A stretch of DNA of 25,807 bases from Cudoniella acicularis (Eukaryota; Ascomycota; Leotiomycetes; Helotiales; Helotiaceae), in contig JAAMPI010000789.1 in assembly GCA_013054445.1 (NCBI GenBank), positions 1-25,807 on the forward strand, given 5' to 3'. Made by a program: the position numbers and the translations under genes. The first letter of the stretch is position 1. The number at the start of each line of letters is the position of its first letter. Shown here one piece after another: positions 1-9,080 of this stretch. Under the pieces are notes generated by a model. That model saw nothing but the letters and a program-made list of their open reading frames with translations, was not told the DNA's origin and did not search any database.

Positions 1-1596
1 TTTTAGTTTAAAATGTGGTACCGGTATGTAGTGGAGGGGAAGTTGATATTTATTATCGACGGCCGAAAGGTAGAAAGTGAAGGCACTTTTTAGTGAGATT
101 TTTCTGTGTTGTCACTTGTTGTAGTGGGCTGCTGGGTTGATATTGAGAGTGCAAAATAGGAGAGGAGGGGGGCTTGATATAGAAAGAGAGGGAAGAGAAA
201 GGAATGTGGAGTGAGGTTTGGGTGTGAATAGAGATGCGTTGGTTAGTGGAAATGCGGTGGAGTTTATTCAGGAAGTCGAGGAAGGGACTGGCAGGTTGTT
301 ATTAAAAAGGGTTGGTCTCTGTAAGGTGCTGGTGGGGATGGGGATGGGGATGTTATTGCTAGAGTAGGTTGTTGACTTGGAAGATGTGAATCAAGTGAAC
401 TTGGTATTGATATAATGAGTTAACCAACGATGGGGACTTGAAGTATTTGCACGAGGTGCTGGTATTGTTGTGATTCTGATGTAGTCGATAGTAGACGGCA
501 GTATTACAGTGGCTGATATTGAGGCTTTTTTACCACCCTCGTATAGTACTGAGTACGTATCACTTACGGCATACAATACTACCTGAAGTACGTAATACTA
601 AGGATATACTATTTTACGGAACACGTGGTTAAACAGGGGCTTTTAATATCTATATTTTTAGAAGTAGTCTTCCTATTCCCGACCCTATAAGAAGAAAATA
701 TAGGGCAGTGCTTAATTCAGACACAAGAGGCTTAGAATAAGCATTTCAAATAAAGCCATGTGATATTTCACATGAAGTGTGGAGATTATATGGTGGAACC
801 GGATTATTACTATGTTGATGGTGATAGGAATGTGATGCAGACGAGTAATGGTCCGCGATAGAGCTTTGGGGGCGAAATTTTGAGCAGCGATTTGGGAGGA
901 GCGAGATAGGTAGTGAAAGAGCCCTATTAACTTGTATTATGCTTTTTTCAGTGAGAGCTGGAGGATGTGAAATTTTGAAGTTCACAGGTCCGCATTTTCC
1001 TGTATGATTCACAACATAAGGCTTTAAATTTGGAGAGTTCTTCTAAAAGATGCCCTTTAGAGATAAACATAAAATCACATCACCCATGAACACTTTGAAA
1101 ATAGTATAAGTTCGTAGTGAAATTGCTAGATTTGAAAAGCCACGAAAGGAGTTTTTGGTATTCTTTTGTAGACTATTCTACACCTATAGCCTAACCATCT
1201 CAGTGACATCTTAGCTAGCCGATTGCTAGTCAACTATGAAATAGGAATCTTCTTGAAATATACGGCATGCAGATCTGCACCCTGAAGCACTTTTAGCATT
1301 TAATACTTACTCGAAGTTGTTACCATTTTACATACCTAGGCACAGGATTCAACTGGTGTCCGGATAATTGTTGTCACAAATCGCCAAACAGCCACTCGCA
1401 AACCCATACATCTTGGCATATCTCTATATCAGTGAGCTTATCATTGGGATCTATATAGCATTCGTGAAATCTGCCTTTGTTGCTTTTGATAAGTGTAGTT
1501 GCGGTTCGACAGTCGCATCGTTTGCACGCCATGTATTCGAAGCCCGTGTTTAGAAGGCTTTCTGCGGGAAAGTTGCGGCTATTTGCTTTTGACAAG
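1..1596. other. AT-rich left flank, no gene supported
   Basis: The first ~400 bases are strongly purine-rich on the plus strand (runs of gga and aga); the remainder is AT-rich and carries only short open frames with no recognisable protein features. A GTAAGTG-like donor lies near 566-572 on the minus strand, inside a frame of about 60 codons, so a terminal exon of an unknown gene cannot be excluded. No tRNA, transposase or tandem repeat was recognised. Confidence 0.4.
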
Positions 1597-1800
1597 CTAA
1601 TAGCTCGACAGAGTGGAAGTAGTGGTCCTGGTTCTGGTCTTTATAGTTGTGATCGTAGTGGTGATAAGCGTTGTAACAGTAGCTGAGTAAAATCCTGACT
1701 CCTGCTCGCTTACCGTTGAAACGTCTAAGATGACAGCCTGCTGCGCAGTTGCCAGGGAGATAAGTGCTGAAGCGATGATGAAGAAGTGTGTGAGTTGCAT
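1597..1800 (-). CDS. possible small secreted Ser/Thr-rich protein
   Basis: This frame starts with ATG at 1800 and encodes 67 residues. The first ~19 residues are a textbook signal peptide: a short N-terminal stretch, a hydrophobic core (FFIIASALISL) and an Ala-Thr-Ala cleavage context followed by QQ. The rest is rich in Thr and Ser with no Cys. Directly downstream in another frame (1374-1595) is a stretch with six cysteines (starting C-x2-C-x-C) that could be a further exon of a cysteine-rich secreted protein, and a GTAAGC donor exists near 1713. However, I found no junction that keeps phase, so the single-exon form is given. Function is unknown; it has no clear link to the cluster to its right. 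Confidence 0.35.
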   Translation of the reverse strand: MQLTHFFIIASALISLATAQQAVILDVSTVSEQESGFYSATVTTLITTTITTIKTRTRTTTSTLSSY

Positions 1801-2525
1801 TTTTTTCGGGACGAAAGCGATTTGTGAGGATCTGAGATATCTTTCAATTCCAATGTATGGAATAGCAAAATTTAGGAAGGGAGAAAGTAGAAATCAATTT
1901 ATAAAAACTGCACGTTTGAGCTGTGAATGATCTAGGTTGCCAATCCCGAAGCGCTGCCTTAGTCATCTGGTTTTATTTGTTATCCACAGCTTTTAAAGAA
2001 CGACGTGGGGAAAAGAACGATTCTTGGCACGTGACGAAGCCCCCTGAGTCGCTCGCTTCGCGAAAGAGCGTTGGTGCTGCATCGTGATTTTGCTCTTGGG
2101 GCTTAACGTATATTCTGGCAGACCGCCTCAAAGTTAGAAGGAAGAAATTCACTTCCTAAAGGCCTGAACTCGAGCTCACATAGGAAGGATTTACAGCGTT
2201 GGCTTGTTTTCAAGTCTTCTATTTGTATCCGGTGTAAACCGTTGTAGGTAACATAGCACAATGATCAAGCTTATCGTGTAGTGACATGTTTGAAGGAAAA
2301 CAGTGATTCAACTTCGTGCTTAATCAGAATATAATTCTTGTTGGTTTACCCACAGTAGGACACATTGTGATACTACCTTGATAAGTAGCCCTTGACATTT
2401 TGCTCTACTAAAACACAACTAGGTCTCACCAAAGACATAACGTGTCATCCCAGAGTCCTACTAACTTTGAGCTAAGGGAGTAGAAAAACGGTACCGGACT
2501 AACAGGTGTACAAGCGCTTTCTTCG
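1801..2525. other. intergenic region, no gene seen
   Basis: No convincing coding frame is present between the possible secreted protein and the 3' end of the flavoprotein gene. It probably holds the promoter of the small secreted protein and the 3' UTR of the oxidase gene. A cacgtg E-box-like hexamer lies near 2028-2033. Nothing else stands out. Confidence 0.4.
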
Positions 2526-4360
2526 TCATTCGCTTGCAGGAGGTATAACCACACCTTTATTAAACCTGTTGTGGGGATCATACTTCGCTTTAATCCTACG
2601 CAGCTTTTCATAATTCCCTTTATAGACCTATAGATGTCCGTCAGTAAACGAGCAGTAGCGATGCGAAATTCAGGGGTTATAGACCTTCTCAACCAAGGCA
2701 CCATCTGCGACGAAACTGGGAAGATAATCTCCCTCCCTACAACCTGGTGCAATTTCTCGAACACCCTGTTGCACCAGCGTGCTAGCAAGTTCTCCTGGGA
2801 AAGGATGATTGAGCTGGGTACCAACTGCCAATTGCAGCACATGGCCCTTGAAGCCGTGCGGCCATGCTGTATCCTCTGCAGATGTGACTGTGTTGAATGT
2901 TCTCTATAGCTCAGGCGTTAGAACCATGCCAAATATCGGCACGGATTGAGTGATGAAAATCCACTTACTTCCTGCAGAGTTTCCAAAATAACATAGGAAC
3001 CCTCTTCGAACGCTGGATTGGCAAATATAACGTCATCTAGCCATTTGGATGCCCGAACCAGCATTTGAGCATCAACGTCCAGCATGATTGATCCACTCAT
3101 TGAAGCACGGGTCTGACCTTTCACGATGGCTTCATCTCTGGCTTGTACATGTGAGTGACTTGAGATTGATATCGGCGCCTTGGGACGTCTTACCGGAAAA
3201 CCCTCCAAGTTGACTGAAGGTCATCTCCGCAGTCATGTTCTGTGCACCTTCAATTTCGAACGCCCATTTAAAACCTACCTGACTTTCCGCATGCTCTCGG
3301 CCGTGACCATCAAAGATGAATAGTCCCACCCCCAGATACGGAGCTTTGAAGAAGAGTGCCTTTGGACGGACCACAAAGGCATGGCATACGGCTCGAGGGT
3401 CTCGATTGCTATTGACGAAGTCTGCCAGCGCCCGGGATACTGCCACCAAAGATGTCTGCGGATAAATAACAAGCCCGGCATAAAAGGTTCGAGGGTAAGG
3501 GAAAGTCTTCACTTTCACGGCAGACATAACTAAAGAAGAATTAGCCTCCTTGTCCCCTTCCTGCTTAGTACATACCTCCAAAATTGCCCCCACCTCCCCT
3601 TAAAGACCAAAGAAGTTCGGGATCCTCGCTAGCCCACATATGGCGCCCGTCTTTGAGCACAAGCTGAGCGTCTAGAAAGTTTGTAGGATCGGACATCAAA
3701 CCGAATTCGCCCGAGAGCCAGGAGAGGCCACCAGTAAGAATTGTTCCTGCGACACTGACGTACGACTGTCTTGCACCAACCACTATAGCAGCATCAGTTT
3801 AGTTATTTCGTCCTTACCGATTGACAGCACTTTGATGTAAAAGAGTTTGCTGAATTTTCGAAAGCTAAGTGTGACTTACAAGCATACCCAGGAGCTTGCT
3901 GCTCAAGTTTACGATACACATTCTCCCACTTCTGTCCTGCACCTAGGATAACTGTTTCCTGCTCGGCGTTAAAGCACACCTCGTTGAAATGGGCCATACT
4001 CAAAATTATGTCTCGTGCAGAGCTCGACCCAGTCCCCGTTGAATGAATAGCAAAATCTAGGGAGGACTCGTAAAGGAACTTCACAATCCTTTGCAATGCT
4101 GGCAAGCTCTTTGGTTGCAGTACTAGAGAAGGATGACGATCGAGATTTGCGGCCCAACACGTTGCCCAAGTGGCAAAAGAATCAGATTCAGGAGTGATTA
4201 TTTCATCGGGTGCCAGAAGGCGTCTGATCTTGGCTTCGTCACTAGCCGCAATTTTCGACGTGGCGCTCCAACGTAGTCTTATGTGGAATCCCGTTTGTTT
4301 CAGTAACCAGGAATTCTCGACTGCTAGATGCTGTGCAGAAGTAGGTAAATGCAGCTGCAC
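2526..4360 (-). CDS. FAD-linked oxidoreductase (BBE / PCMH-type family)
   Basis: Six exons splice in phase: about 4360-3880, 3782-3576, 3529-3194, 3141-2969, 2903-2685 and 2627-2526, giving ~475 residues, usual for berberine-bridge-enzyme-like oxidases. Family marks are the N-terminal FAD_binding_4 region (LVLQPKSLPALQRIVKFLY), the SLRGGGGNFG nucleotide-binding loop at the exon 2/3 junction, TAWPH before HVLQLAVG in exon 5, and the BBE tail NYEKLRRIKAKYDPHNRFNKG in exon 6. Such enzymes oxidise C-H, C-N or alcohol bonds with O2, often in secondary metabolism. Where most relatives read RSGGH (His bound covalently to FAD), this protein reads HSTGTGSSS, so the flavin may not be attached there. 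The start is unresolved: the open frame reaches 4378 with no in-frame ATG. A 13-nt first exon at 4395-4383, joined after CATCTAG, would keep phase but is speculative. It is the last member on the left, transcribed the same way as the P450. Product and substrate are unknown; a role on the cluster peptide is inferred. Confidence 0.85.
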
Positions 4361-4429
4361 ATTGTTAGATAAGTGCGTTCACAGGCGCAGCACATAAAAG
4401 TGACGAGAATTGTGACAAAAAGATAGGGG

Positions 4430-6350
4430 CTAAATCATCAAAGCGCTCCTCGGGAGAAACTCCCAGGGCAGGCCTTGAGATGAGGACGCTCTAAATGCTC
4501 CTTTTGAATCTTCTTGCAGTCCCCGAATGTCCCTCCGCTGTTTTGAGAAAGTACAGAGATTAACAAAGGAGAGGATATGTATGCAGGTTGATCTACAAAC
4601 AAATGCAAACCATAGTTGGTATGTTGGACCTAGAACTCTGCTTACCTCAAATTCGTCAATTACTGCAAGAAGAAGTTTAACGCAAATCATTTCAAACAGA
4701 TTGCGGCCTGGACACATCCTATGACCAGCTCCGAACTACCAAGAGATGCCAGTCAGCGTGTGCCTTCAATTCTATGAAATTTATTGACAGGAAGTAGGAT
4801 TAAGAAAGTGGTGCTTCTGTACATACAGAGAAGAGTGTCTGAGTCATCCGCATACGAATTGCCTCATCTTGATTCAGCCATCGCCCAGGGTTCCATGAAT
4901 CCGCGTCTATACCAAAGACAGTGGGATCCCGATTAATAACCCAAGCATTGGCCCCAACTACTGTTCCTGCAGGGATATAAGTACCACTGAGAGTGACTCC
5001 CTCCTTGGGAGTGATACGTTCTAGGTGTAAGCCAATGGATGGGTGAATACGAGTTGCTTCTAAAATGCATGCTGACAGATATGGAAGACTTTTTGCGTCC
5101 TTCCATGTCAATTTATCGTACTTTTCACTCATACCCATGGCAAGCTCGCCTCGTAACTTTTCCAGGGTATCAGGATGAGTTAGGAGATTGTGAAAGAGAG
5201 CACGGATGATATTTACGGAGGTATCCCCGCCAGCCCCGATACCGCCTAGCGTCCAAGTGATGAGAGCCCTATACAAAAGTTAACGAGGCTTTAACATATC
5301 TCGTGCCTTTGTACCATTCTGGCACAGAAGGGGTAGCTTCTTGTGCCTCAATAAATCTCGAGAGGATGTCTTGCATTGACGCGCCTTTGCCTTCTTTCGA
5401 AATCTCATCTTTACGTTTCTTGATTTCTCCAAGTGCGAAAGGGACTATGGGAGTCATTCTAAAATTGGGCCACAGCCGCATAATGAGAGGGTTTTTTCTC
5501 CAGATGTAATCTGTCCAAGGCATTTGGCTGATCTAGTAGCAGGTCAAATTGATTTCCAAGATAAACATATAAATCTAATAGACTCGCAACCGCGCCTCAG
5601 GATAGCGCATGATTCTTCTGGGGATCCACATCTGGGTTCACTTACGGGAGCGCCGTCGTGAAATTGCTGCCAGACCAACTGAAGCATATTATCAACGTCA
5701 TCACCCTGTTCAATGAATCCAAGCCGTTGAGAGAAGGTAACTTCACATAATGCGTCAAAAACGAACAACTGCATCCAGAATCCAAAATCAAACGTCTCGG
5801 CCCTGCTGGCAAATTCCCTTAATTTCGATAGTAACGCTTGCACTGAGGAGTCGACGTGATGCTCTACAGCAGAAATGGCTCTAGCGGAATAGATGCTTGC
5901 AAACGGTTGCCGCAACATTTTATGGAAGCTTTCGTCCTGCAAGGCGACCATGCCAGTCAAGATCTTTCCGCTTGAATACGGACGAAACACACTATATAGA
6001 TTTGACTACCAATTATCAGGTCAGCATCCGCTTAATCCAGTCTGAAGTGGAACCACCTTCTGGAATCTGCCGTCGAAGTTGTAGATCAACGGTATGTCTG
6101 CAGGATTACTTGTTGAGACCATATTGGGGCCCATGCGAACTAACCAGCCATACTTTCGATGCAAGCGCAAATGGATTTCGTGGGCCTTTCTTGAAAACAC
6201 CCATCTTGCCCGTTGTATGTTAGAAAGGGACGCAAGGATTGGACCAGGAATCTTCCTAAGGCGCCAGAAATTGAGGAGAAAGTAGAGAAACAAAAAGCTA
6301 CCCCCGAGTAGAAGCGCTGCAGAGCTCGAGAATGGAATGCCTAGTAGCAT
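4430..6350 (-). CDS. cytochrome P450 monooxygenase
   Basis: Exons 6350-6057, 6005-5646, 5532-5315, 5268-4827 and 4735 onward join in phase. The start ATG at 6350 precedes a hydrophobic anchor (ALLLGGSFLFLYFLLNFW) and the proline hinge KIPGP, so the enzyme is probably ER-bound. The I-helix oxygen site is GAGGDT (residues 302-307), the K-helix ExxR is EATR (361-364), the PERF-like element is NPGRW (417-421) and the haem loop is FGAGHRMCPGRN with Cys446. This layout resembles fungal pisatin-demethylase/benzoate-hydroxylase-like P450s. The first donor is weak (AAG|GTGGTT), but the acceptor restores SNLYSVFRPYSSGK, which the family expects. The C-terminus is uncertain: after VIDEFE a GTAAGC donor occurs, yet the frame also stays open to the stop at 4430 and neither reading gives a familiar tail. 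It shares a 602-bp promoter region with the methyltransferase on the other strand. A hydroxylation or cyclisation role on the peptide is inferred. Confidence 0.88.
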
Positions 6351-6754
6351 ATTGACTACAATGAATGTAGACAATCTACCTAGATACACTGTGAATTAAA
6401 ATTGTCGGGTTAAACTTTGGTGCCAGAAGTAGGTCAACATATGACAGGGAATGGATGGTTTGAGAATAAGAAGTGACGAGGTGTCAGAAAAACTTGGATG
6501 AAAAATAAGGATATGCCAATAAAACTTTCTGAAGGATCCGGATGTTCCATATCAGTGTCAGCACAACACACACACTCATTATCATGACCAATGATGTCTT
6601 TGCTGTTAAGTTCCCTGGGCAATTTGCGGATACGGCCTGCGTTATCCCGGCGGCGCGCATAAGCCGGGTCATCATGACGAGCTCCTATACGCTACTTTTA
6701 AAGCAATACCAACCGGTTTCTAAGTTATTACCAAGCGATAGACTTCCTTTCGTA

Positions 6755-6765
6755 TCTCGATGTAC
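6755..6765 (+). promoter_or_regulatory. candidate shared cluster promoter motif (copy 1)
   Basis: TCTCGATGTAC lies in the P450/methyltransferase shared promoter. It matches copies at 9070-9080 and 10032-10042 at all but one or two bases. The binding factor is unknown. Confidence 0.35.
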
Positions 6766-6885
6766 GTTATTTATTTTGTGGCGTTATTCTCTATGCACTA
6801 GGAGCTTGGCAAACTCGTTGCGCCTAGTTTAGCCGGAGAATATCTTACAACTTTTCGTTCAAGCCCCTGGAAATAAAACTTAGAC

Positions 6886-6897
6886 TATAAAATATAT
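6886..6897 (+). promoter_or_regulatory. TATA box of the methyltransferase gene
   Basis: TATAAAATATAT is centred about 60 bp upstream of the ATG at 6953, a usual spacing for a fungal core promoter with a short 5' leader. Confidence 0.5.
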
Positions 6898-6952
6898 CAG
6901 CGCAGATAAAAATATTCACAAAGCTCCATCTAAAAACTCTAGAACGATTGAA

Positions 6953-7864
6953 ATGGAAAGCCAAAGCTCGGCCTCGGCATCGTCTGCTCATGAAGCGAGC
7001 GCTCAATCTGCGGCATGGTTAGAGTCAGACCCTAGCTCAAGACTTGGCCCAGAACGCTACAAGTTTTTTACATCTTACTGTCAGCTCGCTGCAGAAGAAC
7101 TGCTACCTCATTTGCACCGGATTGTAGGTCACGTGATTATCCTACGAAGCTCGCCGCTAACATCTGTCAAGCGAACCGCGGCCTGGAAGGTTAGACCATA
7201 TCCTTACATTGGACAATGGGGTTTCTTGAACTCCAAGATCGCCAAACTCCCTCATTACTCCCAGCTACTGCGTCGTGCTACAGAAGGTGCTCGAGTGCTC
7301 GACATGGGCTGTGGACTAGGGCAAGACCTGCGGCAATTAGCTTTTGACGGGGCTCCGAGTCACTCGCTCTACGGAGCCGACATTGAGCCATCCTTCTGGG
7401 AGTTAGGAAACGACCTCTTCCGTGATCGCGATCGCTTTCACGGCCAGTTTATTGAGATAGATCTCCTAGCGCCTGCGGCAGAGATACTAGCTCGTGTCCA
7501 AGTTTCGCTGGATATCATCCACGTTAGTGGCGTTCTCCATCTTTGGGACCAGTACAGCCAGACAAAAGCCATTCGGACTTTGGTAACCCTCTCCAAGACC
7601 GGGACAGAGATTTGTGGCTCTCAAATGGGACGTGCAACAGGCAGTGCTGCGCCGCCTTGGATACAAGGTTCCCAAGTCCCCTTTCTGCATGACAGGAACA
7701 CCTTCCGTGCATTATGGGATGAAGCGGCCAGGCAGAGCAAGACGAGGTGGGATATAGAAGTCAATATCACCGAACTCAAGTACATACTCTCTGGCAAGAC
7801 GGACAAAGATTGGATTAATGAGAACACTAGGCAACTATGGTTTCGAGCAACCAGAGTAGAATAG
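6953..7864 (+). CDS. SAM-dependent methyltransferase (AusD-like fungal type)
   Basis: Two exons, 6953-7123 and 7172-7864, give 287 residues. The 48-nt intron (GTAGGT donor, CGCTAACAT branch site, CAAG acceptor) has a length divisible by three and no stop, so an unspliced reading of 303 residues is also open. Removing it joins HLHRI to RTAAWKVRPYPYIGQ, the order expected in this family. The SAM-binding loop is VLDMGCGLGQDLRQL (motif I at residues 101-109) with the acidic residue of motif II in YGADIEPSF. This architecture is shared with carboxyl- or hydroxyl-methylating enzymes of fungal meroterpenoid clusters (AusD group). There is no signal peptide, so it should act in the cytosol. It probably methylates an O, N or carboxyl group of the cluster product; the acceptor cannot be read from sequence. 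It is divergent from the P450 and a polyadenylation signal lies 60 bp downstream. Confidence 0.87.
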   Translation: MESQSSASASSAHEASAQSAAWLESDPSSRLGPERYKFFTSYCQLAAEELLPHLHRIVGHVIILRSSPLTSVKRTAAWKVRPYPYIGQWGFLNSKIAKLPHYSQLLRRATEGARVLDMGCGLGQDLRQLAFDGAPSHSLYGADIEPSFWELGNDLFRDRDRFHGQFIEIDLLAPAAEILARVQVSLDIIHVSGVLHLWDQYSQTKAIRTLVTLSKTGTEICGSQMGRATGSAAPPWIQGSQVPFLHDRNTFRALWDEAARQSKTRWDIEVNITELKYILSGKTDKDWINENTRQLWFRATRVE

Positions 7865-8672
7865 TCCAAAGTGACCCCTATAGCAATAGATGCCAATGCT
7901 CCCTCTTTACTGTATTTAATTAGAATAAAATGGTAGACCTATGCTCACATATTACTCTGCATTGCTTCCAATTCTGGGATTTGGGTTGCAGAGCAGGAAA
8001 GCCTTATAACAGCTGACCAACCACGGGCCGCCGGGCCGCCGATCGCGAGCAGTCTTAGAGGCTATGGGCAGCAGCTCCGGTAAAGAGATGTTGATATGTC
8101 TATGAGCCAGGTCCATTCAACTATTTAGTCTCTACATGTATGGTATTTCTCTGGGGTTCGATTGCAAATGATGTCTGTAAGAGAGTTGCATTGCAGAAAG
8201 CTAGCCGAAGGATCAACTCACTATCCCTACTGCAGAAAGACTTACGACAGGGCTCCTTAGACTCCAGTTGCGGTGAATCAAGTCACAATTTAGCCTTGCA
8301 CCCCACATGTAAGCTCAGTTACTGTGCATTTTCAACAACCCCTGTGGCTTGCCTGTAAGCTAGATATCTATTGGAGGGTATGGAGGCTAGCATCTCGATG
8401 CAAGATTGAGGAGAAGTGGAGAACGAGATAGGAGCAGTAAATCAAAATGCATGTCTGTTTCCTGTGCAATGGAAATTGTGTCACGAATGTTACACTGCAG
8501 ATGCAGGTCCGGCAAAAGTCTTCAAATTCGATTAATGCGCAAGCCTACTATTCATCCGCTCATCAAAGAAACCCTCCTAAGTAACCCGCAATCAATCACC
8601 CTCGCCTATTCACTGAGGCGAATACTGGCCTGTACCACGTATTCAGACTCAGTCGCCTCAGTTTGCAGCACC
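7865..8672. other. intergenic region between methyltransferase and RiPP precursor
   Basis: The two genes converge here, so this holds two 3' ends. It contains an AATAAA signal near 7924 and a short GC-rich tandem (gggccgcc twice, about 8025-8041). The open frames at 8140-8358 and 8406-8756 have no protein character, and the second runs antisense through the precursor repeats. Confidence 0.45.
7924..7929 (+). terminator. polyadenylation signal of the methyltransferase gene
   Basis: AATAAA begins 60 bp after the methyltransferase stop codon in AT-rich DNA, the expected place for 3' end formation. Confidence 0.4.
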
Positions 8673-9061
8673 TTACTGCGATTCGGGCTTAGACCAAGTG
8701 TAGACAACTTGGTCATCCCCATCTGCAGTTTCCTCTCGCTTTTCTTCTGGCTTTGACCAAGTGTAGACAACTTGGTCGTCCCCATCTGCAGTTTCCTCGC
8801 GCTTTTCTTCTGGCTTTGACCAAGTGTACACGACCTTGTCATCGCCATCGGTGGTCTAGTGTCTTTCATTTAGGAAGGCTTTGCTACCTGTGATATTGAC
8901 TTACTTCTCGTCCGACAATGTCCTCTATATTTCGAAGTCAGCGTCTCTTCATAAAGACAGGCTCTGTACGGACAACTTGAATACTTACTGCTCAGAGTAG
9001 GCGCTGCTTGGCAAACGCCATAAAGAATCAGGGCACTTAGAATCCGAACAGAAAGCTTCAT
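8673..9061 (-). CDS. UstA-like (dikaritin-type) RiPP precursor peptide with three core repeats
   Basis: Three exons, 9061-8989, 8924-8905 and 8855-8673, join in phase to 91 residues. Intron 1 (64 nt) and intron 2 (49 nt) both start GTAAGT and end ATAG and CTAG, with GCTGAC and CCTAAAT as likely branch sites. Residues 1-20 form a signal peptide (MKLSVRILSALILYGVCQAA), so the precursor enters the secretory pathway where UstYa-type oxidases and Kex2 act. After a short spacer come three repeats of 19-21 residues: an acidic DGDD, then K or Q, then VVYTWSKPE. The first two end in EKR, a Lys-Arg Kex2 site, and the last ends in SQ at the stop. Signal peptide plus Kex2-separated near-identical repeats with an aromatic core is the hallmark of ustiloxin, phomopsin and asperipin precursors. 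The core probably lies within VVYTWSKP, with Tyr and Trp as likely cross-link residues. Two UstYa-like genes follow immediately. No gene symbol is given because the core sequence is not one I recognise. Confidence 0.9.
8698..8855 (-). repeat. 63-bp tandem repeats encoding the RiPP core units
   Basis: Two full 63-bp copies (8698-8760 and 8761-8823) are followed by a diverged partial third copy (8824-8855). The full copies differ at two positions, both silent third positions (Asp GAT/GAC and Arg CGA/CGC). The partial copy has more changes, including Gln to Lys before VVYTW. The array is coding, not a CRISPR or satellite. Confidence 0.9.
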
Positions 9062-9069
9062 GATTGATT

Positions 9070-9080
9070 TCTCGGTGTAG
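9070..9080 (+). promoter_or_regulatory. candidate shared cluster promoter motif (copy 2)
   Basis: TCTCGGTGTAG is 9 bp upstream of the precursor start codon, and so probably in its 5' leader or core promoter. It shares its first ten bases with copy 3. Confidence 0.35.

Larger units (their letters stand above)
6351..6952. promoter_or_regulatory. bidirectional promoter between P450 and methyltransferase
   Basis: The two start codons face away from each other across 602 bp. The plus-strand side carries a TATA box, and the middle holds the motif TCTCGATGTAC (6755-6765), which recurs in other cluster promoters. A GC-rich inverted repeat (cccggc ... gccggg, about 6646-6668) sits in otherwise AT-rich DNA and could be a CGG/CCG site for a zinc-cluster regulator. 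Open frames here (for example 6542-6832) lack protein features and are treated as chance. Confidence 0.5.

Noticed and set aside
746..1012. 88-residue minus-strand frame
   Set aside because: It has low complexity, no recognised motifs and no supporting splice context.
2670..2842. BBE protein ending at the TGA at 2670-2672 (after VYNP)
   Set aside because: It lacks the BBE C-terminal tail, which appears intact at 2627-2526 once a 57-nt GT-AG intron is removed in phase.
6542..6832. 96-residue plus-strand frame between P450 and methyltransferase
   Set aside because: It has no domain, lies in the shared promoter and contains the candidate regulatory motif.
8406..8756. 116-residue plus-strand frame
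   Set aside because: It is antisense to the precursor repeats, and its composition follows from them.
8698..8855. CRISPR-like array
   Set aside because: Repeats are directly adjacent without unique spacers, lie in coding sequence, and the genome is fungal.
8606..8869. Minus-strand open frame with internal LGQSQKKS-type repeats
   Set aside because: It reads the 63-bp repeats in the wrong frame. The spliced frame has a signal peptide, correct introns and Kex2 sites, so this one is a shadow.
8870..9061. Single-exon 63-residue secreted protein starting at the precursor's ATG
   Set aside because: It reads through a perfect GTAAGT donor at 8988. Splicing there and at 8904 gives a far more coherent protein.
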